DNA of 42,680 nt, taken from the NCBI GenBank assembly GCA_016840035.1, contig JAEOTC010000153.1, forward strand, positions 1 through 42,680. The letters run 5' to 3'. Below the pieces are notes generated by a model that searched no databases, had not been told where the DNA came from, and saw only the letters and a list, made by a program, of their open reading frames with translations. The position numbers and the translations under genes were made by a program. Source of the stretch: Candidatus Hodarchaeota archaeon. Its GTDB lineage: Archaea; Asgardarchaeota; Heimdallarchaeia; Hodarchaeales; Hodarchaeaceae. Shown here piece by piece: positions 9,265-17,852 of this stretch; the stretch's first letter is position 1, and every line of letters begins with the position of its first letter.

Positions 9265-9271
9265 AAGGAGG
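9265..9271 (+). promoter_or_regulatory. Strong ribosome-binding site AAGGAGG upstream of the methyltransferase frame
   Basis: AAGGAGG begins directly after the TAG stop of the histidine kinase and lies in front of the open methyltransferase frame. No ATG, GTG or TTG stands in that frame within the proper distance. The in-frame codon at the right spacing is GTT at 9280; the nearest standard start is TTG 9436. Confidence 0.6.
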
Positions 9272-9435
9272 TTTTTCACGTTAATCCCTCATTCTATAAC
9301 TCTATTTTAACTGCAATTCCTCTTAAAACGCAAATCGAAATTATAAAAAAGCATTTTTCAAAGCAAAATAATATCAATGACAGTCACAAGCTTTCTATCT
9401 TTCAATCCTCATACCTTGAAAGTAGATTATCTGGT

Positions 9436-11943
9436 TTGACTTCTGTAATTGGAGATCCAATACAACATTTGAAAGAAATGGGGTATTTTTGGATTAAATC
9501 AGATATAGGAATTTTATTAGTAAAACTCTCTGAAAAAGAGTTCTTCAATTACAAGGAGCTTAAATTTTTAAAGTTTATACGACGAGAATTAGAGAAAGTA
9601 AATCTGAACTGGCTTTATGTTTTGACGGAGGACAATATTATTGTTTTTTCACTTTTTAACGATAATTATCTCCTCTGGAACGCTATTCCAAAGAATATTT
9701 CAATCCTATTTCTATATACAATCCTTGTTAATCCCGAGCTCCAAAATCAAATTAATGAAGACTTTCTACTGGAGGCTTATCGACAGGATTTTAACGTATA
9801 TACAACGGTTTTAGAAGAGGTCAAAGACAAGAAGAGGTCAGTTGAAAATGAAAATCTCCATAAATCACAACTACCAGAATTAAATTCAATTTGTTCATTC
9901 TTTGCTTTTAAATCTCAAGTTTTACTCCGATTTGAGGAAATTACCTATAATTTTCATACAGACTCCACTAATCAGGACATTATTCGGTTTTTGAATAAAT
10001 TAGTCAACAAACCTCTCTTTGAAGAAGAGTCATCAGTTAAAATGATAGATTTTCTTTGCCTAACTCCTATATACATGCTTGAAAACCCCCCATTAGATCT
10101 TAATATCGATAAAATGCGTGGACAATATTTCACCCCCCTGGAATTAGCCTTTACACTTGTTGACCACTCATTTAATTCTCTATCAGAAAAGAAAAAGCAA
10201 TCGTTATCAAATATACTAAAACTGAAAATCTTGGATCCCGCTTCTGGCACAGGAATGATACTTTTTGTAGCATTAGAAAGAGTAGCAAATCATATCATTC
10301 AGCTAGATGAAAAAATCCCTTTCAACTCAATTTTTGATCTTCGAGAAAAGGTATTCTTCTCCTGTTTCAATGCATTTGATATCGATGATCGTGTTGTAAA
10401 CTTTTCAAGGGATTTTTGCAGATTTTTCATGTCACTACCTGAAATTATTCCAGAAAAAGCATGGATGATTATGAATCAAAATTTTCTAACATTTATGACA
10501 GATACCATAAATAATCCAAAACTTCAAAGGAAATTTGATATCATTCTGTCCAATCCACCCTATATACCATTTTCAGGACGGTTTGCCAAGAAAGTTATCT
10601 CTGAAGATGTCAGAAACCTTCTCTTAAAGATGATTCCAAAATTTATGGGAAAACGTGAGAATCTCTATATTATGTTTTTAGGCCTAGCTTTACGCCATGC
10701 ATCAAGCTTAGAACATGGGATTGTTGGATTTATCATTGACCATTCGTTTCTTGATTTAGGTTCGTACTGTGATATTCGCAAAGTGATAATCGAGGATTTT
10801 ACCTTAAAGTATATGTTGGAAAGTTATTCCTACAGGAAAGCAGTTGTAGATTTATCCATCATTATATTCCAGAACTTGAAACCACAGGATAAAGAACCTA
10901 TAGAGTATTATGGGCAGAAAGGATTGAAACACGCACCAAAATTTGAACCTACATTTCACTTCAACGACCATCCGAATTATATCTATAAAACTTATCGAAA
11001 AGAAGCTTCACGTGGCATAATCAATCAAATTAGTGAGGATACAGTAAATTTGGGGGATATTTCAAAAGTTTCATGTGGTTTGGAATACGGGAGCTTACTC
11101 AAATCACATTTTTTATTCCAAAATCAGTCACAGGATATGTATCCAGTACTTGACGGTTCCAATGGTATTCCACAATCATTTGTGATCTTCTGGGTCCCAG
11201 AAATGGACAATTCGTATGTAAAATACTCAAAAGAGTATGAAGAGTATTTGAAGAAAAACAATCTCAATCGATCAATTATGGGTAATAAGGAAGTCCTATT
11301 AATTTCAGGTGAAAAAGAAAGGTTTACTGAACCTAAAATATTTTTACGGCAAACTGCTAACAAGTTTATCATAAGTTATGATACTGAAGGTTTTTTTGGT
11401 TTAAGAAACTTGCATACAATACATAATTTTCAAGCTCCATTTTCTCCCTATCTTATTATGGGAATTCTTACTTCTAAATTTGGGAACTGGCTAGGTAAAG
11501 AGCTCAATATTATTCGATCGACTGGTACTAATGGAAACCGCTATCCCCAAATTAGAATCAGGGATATGAATAACTTTCCCATAATTGATATTGAAAAAGA
11601 AAGTAAAAATACTAATCCTCAAAGAATTAAACAATTAGAGACAAAAACACGCGAAAATATTCAGATCGGAAGCAAAATAACAACAGTTTATAGAAAAATA
11701 TGGAGTTTAACGTTATCTCAAACAGATAAAAAACCATTCAGTTCACAGAAGAGATTGTTTCATTTTTGTAAAAATCCAGAAAAATTTTCATTCTTTTCCA
11801 AGCAAGCACAAAGAGATCTCTCAATTCTTTTGAATGACCTAACCAGAAACGAAAAATTAATTCAGCATAATCAAATGATTATCGATCAAATCATTTTTAA
11901 AATGTATGGGATAGCAAAGGAAGATTGGGAAAGAATTCTCTAA
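9436..11943 (+). CDS. Large N6-adenine DNA methyltransferase with TaqI-like specificity region (type IIG-like)
   Basis: This enzyme should methylate adenine in DNA. Counting from TTG 9436, GQYFTP lies near residue 228, the SAM-binding motif I LDPASGTGM near 266–274 and the catalytic motif IV SNPPY near 371–375. Motif order and NPPY place it among gamma-class N6-adenine enzymes. Residues about 530–830 hold a TaqI-like target recognition region (VSCGLEYGSLLKS, then GNKEVLL, then RSTGTNGNRYPQIR) followed by a helical end. The N-terminal 200 residues are not recognised; I see no clear PD-(D/E)XK motif there. The frame is open back to 9265 and an excellent AAGGAGG lies at 9265–9271, so the true start may be upstream at a non-standard codon near 9280. 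No restriction partner is visible. Confidence 0.85.
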   Translation: MTSVIGDPIQHLKEMGYFWIKSDIGILLVKLSEKEFFNYKELKFLKFIRRELEKVNLNWLYVLTEDNIIVFSLFNDNYLLWNAIPKNISILFLYTILVNPELQNQINEDFLLEAYRQDFNVYTTVLEEVKDKKRSVENENLHKSQLPELNSICSFFAFKSQVLLRFEEITYNFHTDSTNQDIIRFLNKLVNKPLFEEESSVKMIDFLCLTPIYMLENPPLDLNIDKMRGQYFTPLELAFTLVDHSFNSLSEKKKQSLSNILKLKILDPASGTGMILFVALERVANHIIQLDEKIPFNSIFDLREKVFFSCFNAFDIDDRVVNFSRDFCRFFMSLPEIIPEKAWMIMNQNFLTFMTDTINNPKLQRKFDIILSNPPYIPFSGRFAKKVISEDVRNLLLKMIPKFMGKRENLYIMFLGLALRHASSLEHGIVGFIIDHSFLDLGSYCDIRKVIIEDFTLKYMLESYSYRKAVVDLSIIIFQNLKPQDKEPIEYYGQKGLKHAPKFEPTFHFNDHPNYIYKTYRKEASRGIINQISEDTVNLGDISKVSCGLEYGSLLKSHFLFQNQSQDMYPVLDGSNGIPQSFVIFWVPEMDNSYVKYSKEYEEYLKKNNLNRSIMGNKEVLLISGEKERFTEPKIFLRQTANKFIISYDTEGFFGLRNLHTIHNFQAPFSPYLIMGILTSKFGNWLGKELNIIRSTGTNGNRYPQIRIRDMNNFPIIDIEKESKNTNPQRIKQLETKTRENIQIGSKITTVYRKIWSLTLSQTDKKPFSSQKRLFHFCKNPEKFSFFSKQAQRDLSILLNDLTRNEKLIQHNQMIIDQIIFKMYGIAKEDWERIL

Positions 11944-11947
11944 TTTT

Positions 11948-13048
11948 TTACTTTCTTCGTCGACGCCTCTTTTTTCTCTTCTTCGGTGGTTTTTTTGCTT
12001 TAGTTTTCTCAATAACATCTTTTTGTTGAACTATTTCGGATAAATCCTTTGCTACCTCATCTCTAATATCATCAGGAGTAACGGATAACGTGCTTTCACT
12101 CATTCCGATATCCAGATCGTTATCAGACCGTATTTCTTGCCTTATGTCTTTAGAAGCTTGCCGAAGCACAGCTTTAATTTCAGAAACATCTGGTGATTCA
12201 TCAAAATCTAAATCTACGTCAGCAGTTTCAAATTCCTCTTTAGGTATTTCTTTCCTAAATAATCCTAAATCTAGTATAGATTCTTGCGCACGGCGTAATT
12301 CCTGTCTTAATGCAGTCGCATCAACGCTTTCTTCAAGTTGCTTATCAGTAAGTCGGAGCTGTTGTTCACCTATTACTTTTAATCTTTCTTTTGGAATATT
12401 TAATCCCGCGCCAGAGACTAAAGCATCCAGTACTGGAGTGAAATCTTCAAATATTGAAGTATCAATTACCTCTTGAGTAATTTCGTTAGTGAACACTTCA
12501 GAGAACCTTAGGGCAAGTAAATCAGTCAATTCGTCAATCGGCTTGGTTTGTTCACTGTCACATATGACAGCAACAGTCATTTCTCCTATTCTTCGAACAT
12601 GAATGACAAGTTCATCCGTCGTAATTTTATCTATTAATCGTCCAGTGACTTCAGCCATCAAATCAACTATTCCTGTCACTAGCCCTGCAAAAATAGTATC
12701 AGGAAACTGCAATCCAGAATAGGATCGAGAAAGTAAGCATGTACCAGCAGAGGAGATAAACCAAACATAATGAATCACAGGAGCCGATTTTTCAACTTCA
12801 TATCCTGCTACTGGTGATCCCATACGAACAGCATACGTAATATCATCTGCAGATACAGTTTGGCTATTTCTTTCTCTACTACGTGTCACTGCTCCTGCAG
12901 CAATTTCTCTCGCCCTATAGGTTAATAATTTATTCAGAGCAACAGCTGCATTCTGAGATACACGTTTTATTCCTGTTTTTTTTATTATTCGTCTACACTC
13001 CGCAGTTGTAAAAGCTAAATGAATTGACTGTGATTTCTTTCTGGGCAT
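11948..13048 (-). CDS. Histone-fold protein fused to a longin/roadblock-like domain with a polybasic C-terminal tail
   Basis: Residues 1–76 form an archaeal histone fold: helix 1 FTTAECRRIIKKTG, loop and long helix 2 starting IKRVSQNAAVALNKLL, and helix 3 VSADDITYAVR. This aligns by eye with HMfB-type histones (RIIKNAG, ERVSDDA, IKAEDIELA). Residues about 90–186 read beta-beta-alpha-beta-beta-beta-alpha (VIHYVWFISSAG, FAGLVTGIVDLMAEVTG, ELVIHVRRIGEMTVAVICD, PIDELTDLLALRFSEVF), the order of longin or roadblock domains that partner small GTPases. An acidic helical linker (about 220–345) leads to a tail of mostly Lys and Arg, positions about 348–366. ATG 13048 follows a GGGAGAT ribosome site; an in-frame TTG at 13069 is less likely. 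The gene ends four bases past the methyltransferase stop, convergent. Histone fold is secure, second domain probable, function unknown. Confidence 0.85.
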   Translation of the reverse strand: MPRKKSQSIHLAFTTAECRRIIKKTGIKRVSQNAAVALNKLLTYRAREIAAGAVTRSRERNSQTVSADDITYAVRMGSPVAGYEVEKSAPVIHYVWFISSAGTCLLSRSYSGLQFPDTIFAGLVTGIVDLMAEVTGRLIDKITTDELVIHVRRIGEMTVAVICDSEQTKPIDELTDLLALRFSEVFTNEITQEVIDTSIFEDFTPVLDALVSGAGLNIPKERLKVIGEQQLRLTDKQLEESVDATALRQELRRAQESILDLGLFRKEIPKEEFETADVDLDFDESPDVSEIKAVLRQASKDIRQEIRSDNDLDIGMSESTLSVTPDDIRDEVAKDLSEIVQQKDVIEKTKAKKPPKKRKKRRRRRK

Positions 13049-13166
13049 TATTACGTGTATCTCCCGCAAAAGAACAAATAAGGCGATTAATCTCTGACAG
13101 AATAATCAATAATATCGAATACTGTTTTAGTTTGACTGATAAATGTATTGATGATTTAAAAGCTTA

Positions 13167-13176
13167 CTTTTATATG
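13167..13176 (+). promoter_or_regulatory. TATA-like element upstream of gatE
   Basis: CTTTTATATG lies about 92–101 bases before the GTG start of gatE at 13268. It resembles an archaeal box A, but a proposal by eye only. Confidence 0.3.
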
Positions 13177-13267
13177 CTTTATTCGCAAATATTCGGGTTT
13201 AATATTCAAATACCCTTCTTAATGTCGGCGAATCCAAAAATATAACAAATTTTAGGTAGGAAAATTA

Positions 13268-15145
13268 GTGCAAAAGCCTTCAGGAAGTTCTTTCGACTAT
13301 AATTACAAAGAGTTAGGTTTTTGTGCAGGTTTAGAAATACACGCACAATTACAATCCGAACGAAAACTTTTTTGTCATTGCCCTCCGAATCTAGTTCCTT
13401 CTACTGCCCAAAGTGATTACCATTTTGAACGATTTTTTCGACCAGTTCTAGGTGAGCTCGGAGATTTTGATGCTGGAATGCTTGTGGAATTTGAAAAGCA
13501 TTATCGTGTTATTTATGAAACTTATGGAGATAATATTTGCACGTATGAGATGGATGAAACACCTCCTTTTCCTCCCTGTTTAGATACAATAGATAAAGGT
13601 TTCTTACTGGCTAGATTTCTAAATTGTGAATCACCTGTCAATGAGATTATATTTAATAGGAAACAATATTTGGATGGATCTATCACAACTGGATTTCAAC
13701 GAACCACGATCATTGCTAGAGATGGATTCATTAACTTTCAAAACAAAAAAATAAGAATCAATAATGTTTTAATCGAAGAGGATGCTGCACGAAGGGTAGA
13801 TTTTCATGATCGCGCATCTCGGACCGTTTATTATAATCTTGATCGACTGGGTATTCCACTAACTGAAATTATTACAAATCATGAGGATTGTCATGACCCA
13901 ACAGCCTTAATGCAGATCGGATTATTACTCGGACTTGGTTTACGAGTATTAGGAATAGCTAAAAGAGGGATAGGATCGGTTCGTCAAGATGTTAACATTT
14001 CAATAACAGGAGGTTCTCGTGTGGAACTTAAGGGAATCCAGGAAATAAGTGATCTTCAACAGTATTGCGATCACGAAATTACTCGTCAATTAGCTCTTCT
14101 TAAGCTTATGAAAAAGTTGAAAACAAAGGGAGTAAAAAAGTCTGATTTTCAAGCAAATTATATCGATGTTTCTTCTGCAATAACCGATCTAAATAAAAGT
14201 GAGTTGGCACTGGCAGTTAGATTACCTAAGTGTAAAGGTATCTTTCTTGAAGAAATTCAACCTGGAAAACTATTCTCAGAAGAACTATTTGATCGTATCG
14301 AATTAATAACTGGCTTACCTATGTACGAAATGAGCCAATCAGATACTCCTCGTCAATGGTTAGATAGCACTCGTGTTCGGGAAATTTTGAATCTACAACA
14401 AGATGACAGTTATGTTGTTGTTCGAGGATCCCAAAAAAGCGTGATTCATGCATTATCACGAACAATCGAAAGAATGAAAAAGGCTTTGGATGGTGTACCT
14501 GAAGAAACAAGACGATTTAACCCTAAAACTTTCAACAGTGAATTTTTACGTGTAATCCATGGGAAAGATAGGATGTACTCAGATACTGATACACCTCCTG
14601 TTTCAATATCAGTAGATTATACTCATATTCTACCCGAAAATATTACTCCTCCTTGGGACTTAATTGAAAAACTTCCAATCTCGGTAAGGGAGCTTATCTA
14701 CATAGAAAAAGCGAATTTGTATCCTGAGTTTTCATATATTGTTCAAAAGGATCCTGAATCATGTAGAAAAATGCTGGGATTAATTCAACACGCTTCTCAT
14801 TACATTAAAAAGCATAATTTAACCAAAACGGATAATTGCGATGAATATAAAAAATTATTTTTGGATTTGATTTCATATAAGGTTTCCAGGGATAATTTCG
14901 AAGAAATTCTAATTGAGATAAATAGAACAGGTACATACGATCCTAAATCCCGACGTTTGGATAAAGTATTCATTGATGATGAACTGTACAGACGAATTCA
15001 AGTTGTTATTGCCGATTCTGAAAAGCAAATGAACAATATTACGCTTGATAGATTATTTGGTATACTCAAAACACATTTTCCTATGCTAAGCAGTGAACAA
15101 ATTCATTCTACATTAGTCAAAGAAGGAAAAATTGGAGCTAGGTAA
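13268..15145 (+). CDS. gatE: Glutamyl-tRNA(Gln) amidotransferase subunit E
   Basis: GatE is the tRNA-binding and kinase subunit of the archaeal GatDE enzyme, which converts Glu-tRNA(Gln) to Gln-tRNA(Gln). The 625-residue length is normal. The start of the GatB/GatE core, GLEIHAQLQSERKLFCHCPP near residues 20–40, is characteristic. GIGSVRQDVNISI near 240 and VELKGIQEISDL near 258 belong to the same core. An inserted AspRS-like (GAD) region typical of GatE lies around 280–410, and the C-terminal helical YqeY-like tail covers about 500–625. The start is GTG 13268 after TAGGTAGG. It is the first gene of a two-gene operon; gatD starts two bases after its stop. Confidence 0.97.
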   Translation: MQKPSGSSFDYNYKELGFCAGLEIHAQLQSERKLFCHCPPNLVPSTAQSDYHFERFFRPVLGELGDFDAGMLVEFEKHYRVIYETYGDNICTYEMDETPPFPPCLDTIDKGFLLARFLNCESPVNEIIFNRKQYLDGSITTGFQRTTIIARDGFINFQNKKIRINNVLIEEDAARRVDFHDRASRTVYYNLDRLGIPLTEIITNHEDCHDPTALMQIGLLLGLGLRVLGIAKRGIGSVRQDVNISITGGSRVELKGIQEISDLQQYCDHEITRQLALLKLMKKLKTKGVKKSDFQANYIDVSSAITDLNKSELALAVRLPKCKGIFLEEIQPGKLFSEELFDRIELITGLPMYEMSQSDTPRQWLDSTRVREILNLQQDDSYVVVRGSQKSVIHALSRTIERMKKALDGVPEETRRFNPKTFNSEFLRVIHGKDRMYSDTDTPPVSISVDYTHILPENITPPWDLIEKLPISVRELIYIEKANLYPEFSYIVQKDPESCRKMLGLIQHASHYIKKHNLTKTDNCDEYKKLFLDLISYKVSRDNFEEILIEINRTGTYDPKSRRLDKVFIDDELYRRIQVVIADSEKQMNNITLDRLFGILKTHFPMLSSEQIHSTLVKEGKIGAR

Positions 15146-15146
15146 T

Positions 15147-16553
15147 ATGAATGAAGATACAGACCCTTTACCTGGGTATAAAGGAAAAATAAGAGAGATC
15201 CTGGAAAGAGAAGGGATTAAAGTCTGGTCGGAGATAATTGTAACCAAACAAAATGGTGCTCATTTCCAGGGAATACTATTACCTAGACCCGCCTTTACTG
15301 CAAAAAATTTTGTTACTCTAAGAGTATTAGATACTGGATATAATATTGGGATCGAAATAACTGAAAAAACTACTTTTCAGTTACTTGGATATTCAAAAGG
15401 TAATTATCGATTACCAGCTATAAATGTGAAACGAAAAGAGTCCTTACCCGATGTAGTACTTCTTGGAACAGGCGGTACTGTAGCTAGTCGTTTAGATTAT
15501 AGAACTGGCGCGGTTCTTCCCGCATTTACGCCAGAAGAGCTATTTGCCGCAGTACCCGAAATTCAATCACGCGTTAATCTTACACCACGAACTCTGTTTG
15601 AAATTTTATCCGAGAATTTTAAGCCTGAATACTGGGTTAAGACTGCAGAGGAAATAGCTAAAGAGATCACTAGTGGTGCCGATGGGGTCATCATTGGACA
15701 TGGCACGGATACAATGGGCTATACAGGATCAGCCTTATCATATTTCCTACGCAATTTACCAATACCTGTTATAATACTTGGATCTCAGCGTTCTTCTGAC
15801 CGACCATCCAGTGATGCCGCAATCAATCTCCTAAATGCAGCTACAGTAGCGGGTTATGCAGATATTGGGGAAGTTTTGATTTCAATGATGGGATCTACCA
15901 GTCATAAAGCCGATTACTTGCACAGACCGACCAGGGTTCGAAAAATGCACAGTAGTAGACGTGATACTTTTCGAAGCTTATCGGTACCTCCTGTGGGGAA
16001 AATAGATTGGCACACTCAAGATATCTCATACTTTACTCCAGTAAAAAGCCGTTCTAATCCTGAAGAATTCATTTTAGACACAAAAATTGATGAGAAAGTG
16101 GCAATTCTTTACTTTTATCCCGGTATGAATCCTGATATGCTACATTCAGTCATTGATTTAGGATACCACGGGGTGGTAATCATTGGTACAGGTTTAGGAC
16201 ATGTTAGTTCAGAGTTTTATCCAGTCTTAGAAAGAGCTCAAGAAGAAAAAGTTCCTATTGTAATGGTCGTTCAACCACTTTTTGGATTTGCACATCTTAG
16301 GGTGTATGAAACTGGAAGAGAAATGCTGGCTAGAGGAGTGATTGAGGGGGGAAACATGTTACCGGAAGCCGCGTATCCTAAACTAGCTTATGTTTTAGGT
16401 CACACAGGCTTTCCACCTTCAAGCCTTGAAGAAGTTAAATCTTTAATGCAAACCAATTTCGTAGGTGAACTTACCAATCGAGAAAATAGATTTGGTTTCA
16501 GCTTATTACAGGGAATTGAACCTAATATCGAAAAATTGTTTGAATCCATTTGA
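15147..16553 (+). CDS. gatD: Glutamyl-tRNA(Gln) amidotransferase subunit D (asparaginase-type)
   Basis: GatD is the glutaminase subunit that frees ammonia and channels it to GatE. An N-terminal beta-barrel of about 75 residues (GYKGKIREILEREG and following) is followed by an L-asparaginase-type amidase. The catalytic residues can be seen: Thr in LLGTGGTVASRLDYRTGA, the Thr–Asp pair in IGHGTDTMGYTGSA, and Lys in STSHKADYLHRP. The length of 468 residues fits the family. I chose ATG 15147, directly after the gatE stop at 15143–15145, rather than the in-frame TTG at 15132. The GGAGCTAGG just before it can serve as the ribosome site. The tight gatE–gatD junction suggests translational coupling and equal amounts of the two subunits. 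Confidence 0.97.
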   Translation: MNEDTDPLPGYKGKIREILEREGIKVWSEIIVTKQNGAHFQGILLPRPAFTAKNFVTLRVLDTGYNIGIEITEKTTFQLLGYSKGNYRLPAINVKRKESLPDVVLLGTGGTVASRLDYRTGAVLPAFTPEELFAAVPEIQSRVNLTPRTLFEILSENFKPEYWVKTAEEIAKEITSGADGVIIGHGTDTMGYTGSALSYFLRNLPIPVIILGSQRSSDRPSSDAAINLLNAATVAGYADIGEVLISMMGSTSHKADYLHRPTRVRKMHSSRRDTFRSLSVPPVGKIDWHTQDISYFTPVKSRSNPEEFILDTKIDEKVAILYFYPGMNPDMLHSVIDLGYHGVVIIGTGLGHVSSEFYPVLERAQEEKVPIVMVVQPLFGFAHLRVYETGREMLARGVIEGGNMLPEAAYPKLAYVLGHTGFPPSSLEEVKSLMQTNFVGELTNRENRFGFSLLQGIEPNIEKLFESI

Positions 16554-16637
16554 AAGACGAACGATATAATTTTGGATAATACACTGAACACTCAACAATA
16601 ATTCGAAACTAAAACTAATAATAATTCAGCTGAAATC

Positions 16638-17060
16638 ATGGATAAACAAAGAAGTATTGCCAAAGTGGTAAGTAAATTGGTTTCACAAAGTCTAAGACAT
16701 ATCTTTAGTTTAACTGGTAGTGTTTTTCTTATTTTACTAGGAATCAGTTTACTTCAAATTGAAACCTCTCTCGAAACACTTTCTGCTATTACGATTAGCG
16801 GTATCCTCTTTCTCCTGCTTGGATTATCAGGGATAATTGAATTCATTTTTCGAATAATAAAGCGTTACTGGCAAGAATATTATACAAAACCACCGACAAT
16901 AAAACCCCTTCGGCAAATCGACCTACCTGGTAGTGAAACTGGTCCGACCAATGACCCACAGACAGTATGTCCTATGTGCAACGAAAGTTACCCTCAAACT
17001 ACAATTCATGATGTCTGTATAATGTGTGGTGCACAATTAGAATCTGATCACAAAGATTAA
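16638..17060 (+). CDS. Small membrane protein with C-terminal zinc ribbon
   Basis: A 140-residue protein with two hydrophobic segments, about residues 22–42 (SLTGSVFLILLGISLLQI) and 50–73 (ITISGILFLLLGLSGIIEFIF). A Pro-rich cytoplasmic linker follows, then a zinc ribbon CPMCNESYP…CIMCGAQLE with two CxxC pairs near residues 112 and 126. Archaea carry many such two-helix, zinc-ribbon proteins of unknown role. It starts 84 bases after gatD on the same strand, so it could be read through from that operon, but nothing links it to tRNA charging. Confidence 0.75.
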   Translation: MDKQRSIAKVVSKLVSQSLRHIFSLTGSVFLILLGISLLQIETSLETLSAITISGILFLLLGLSGIIEFIFRIIKRYWQEYYTKPPTIKPLRQIDLPGSETGPTNDPQTVCPMCNESYPQTTIHDVCIMCGAQLESDHKD

Positions 17061-17289
17061 GTGTTTACTGGAAATTATACCTCGTACGAGATTACTGATT
17101 AGAGGAATACTATTTCCCAGATATTCTAGCAATTTCTACTTAAAAGCCGACTTAAAAACCAATTGGATTATTATTACCAGAATTTGAGGACATTGGCGTA
17201 ATACCCTTAGTAGTACGATGCAAAGGGCTTTTAAAGACTGATTTTCTCTCTAAAGTTACATAAATTACTCATGAAGGGTTTGAGAATCG

Positions 17290-17688
17290 ATGGTTGAAGA
17301 GTTAGATGGACTTGTGCAAGCATTCCTAGGATTCCGGAAATTTCAATTTCACGAAAATGTGAGTATTAGAGGGAAGAACGACAAGAATGTGTCATTTTCC
17401 TATCTAGTTCATGGGAGTACTGACCCTCATGTTAACCTTGGTGGTAATATAGGAGTAGTTGTTAAAGATTGGTCAAGAAGCTGTGGTTACAACTGTATTT
17501 TAGAGGCAGAACGACTTCAAACCAATACTCCAGGATTAAATCGGGTTATGGTTGTAGCAAACCAATTTTCAAGCACCGCACGCGAGTTAGCGGAGAAATT
17601 AGGAATTTTAACGTTAACAAAAGGCGAATTAGTATCAATTCAGAGTATGTATCACCAGCAGTTTTCGACAACTGTATTCGACCCCTAG
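17290..17688 (+). CDS. Mrr-like restriction endonuclease-fold protein, catalytic Glu apparently missing
   Basis: A 132-residue single-domain protein. The core GGNIGVVVKDWSRSCGYNCI, then VMVVANQFSSTARELAEKLGI and LTKGEL, follows the pattern of PD-(D/E)XK proteins of the Mrr or restriction-endonuclease-like type (D, then E-x-K, then a strand, then A-x-x-x-A, then GI). An Asp is present in STDPHVNL and the Lys in VVVKDW, but the Glu two residues before that Lys is Val here. The protein may therefore bind DNA without cutting it, or use another residue. A ribosome site is not obvious; ATG 17290 follows TTTGAGAATCG. Fold call is moderate, loss of activity is an inference. Confidence 0.6.
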   Translation: MVEELDGLVQAFLGFRKFQFHENVSIRGKNDKNVSFSYLVHGSTDPHVNLGGNIGVVVKDWSRSCGYNCILEAERLQTNTPGLNRVMVVANQFSSTARELAEKLGILTLTKGELVSIQSMYHQQFSTTVFDP

Positions 17689-17766
17689 ACACTTTCTCTT
17701 TTTCTATTAGTTGACTTTGACAAGAGTTTAATATAACTCGTTTTTTTCGGGTAAAACTGGGAGGTA

Positions 17767-17789
17767 TCCCGTACAGTTATTGTATGGGA
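17767..17789 (+). promoter_or_regulatory. Hairpin in the leader of the membrane protein gene at 17853
   Basis: TCCCGTACA and TGTATGGGA form a 9-base stem (one G–U pair) with loop GTTAT. A GGGA just upstream (17759–17762) could pair with the same TCCC in a rival hairpin. A T-run lies at 17741–17747. It lies between the nuclease-like gene and the membrane protein gene and may be a terminator, leader element or neither. Confidence 0.35.
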
Positions 17790-17852
17790 GAAAATCATTT
17801 AAAGCTTTGAAATAGACTCTCTTTAACTTTAAAAATTTACAGGAGACTCTTT

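Noticed and set aside
13024..13245. Open frame of 73 codons on the plus strand before gatE
   Set aside because: It overlaps the start of the histone-fusion gene on the other strand, has no ribosome site, and its translation has no recognisable pattern.
17061..17289. Gap of 229 bases checked for a tRNA or small RNA
   Set aside because: No cloverleaf, T-loop (GTTC) or CCA end was found; it is probably leader or spacer.
17469..17714. Open frame of 81 codons on the plus strand
   Set aside because: It lies in another frame inside the nuclease-fold gene at 17290 and only reads on past its stop by chance.
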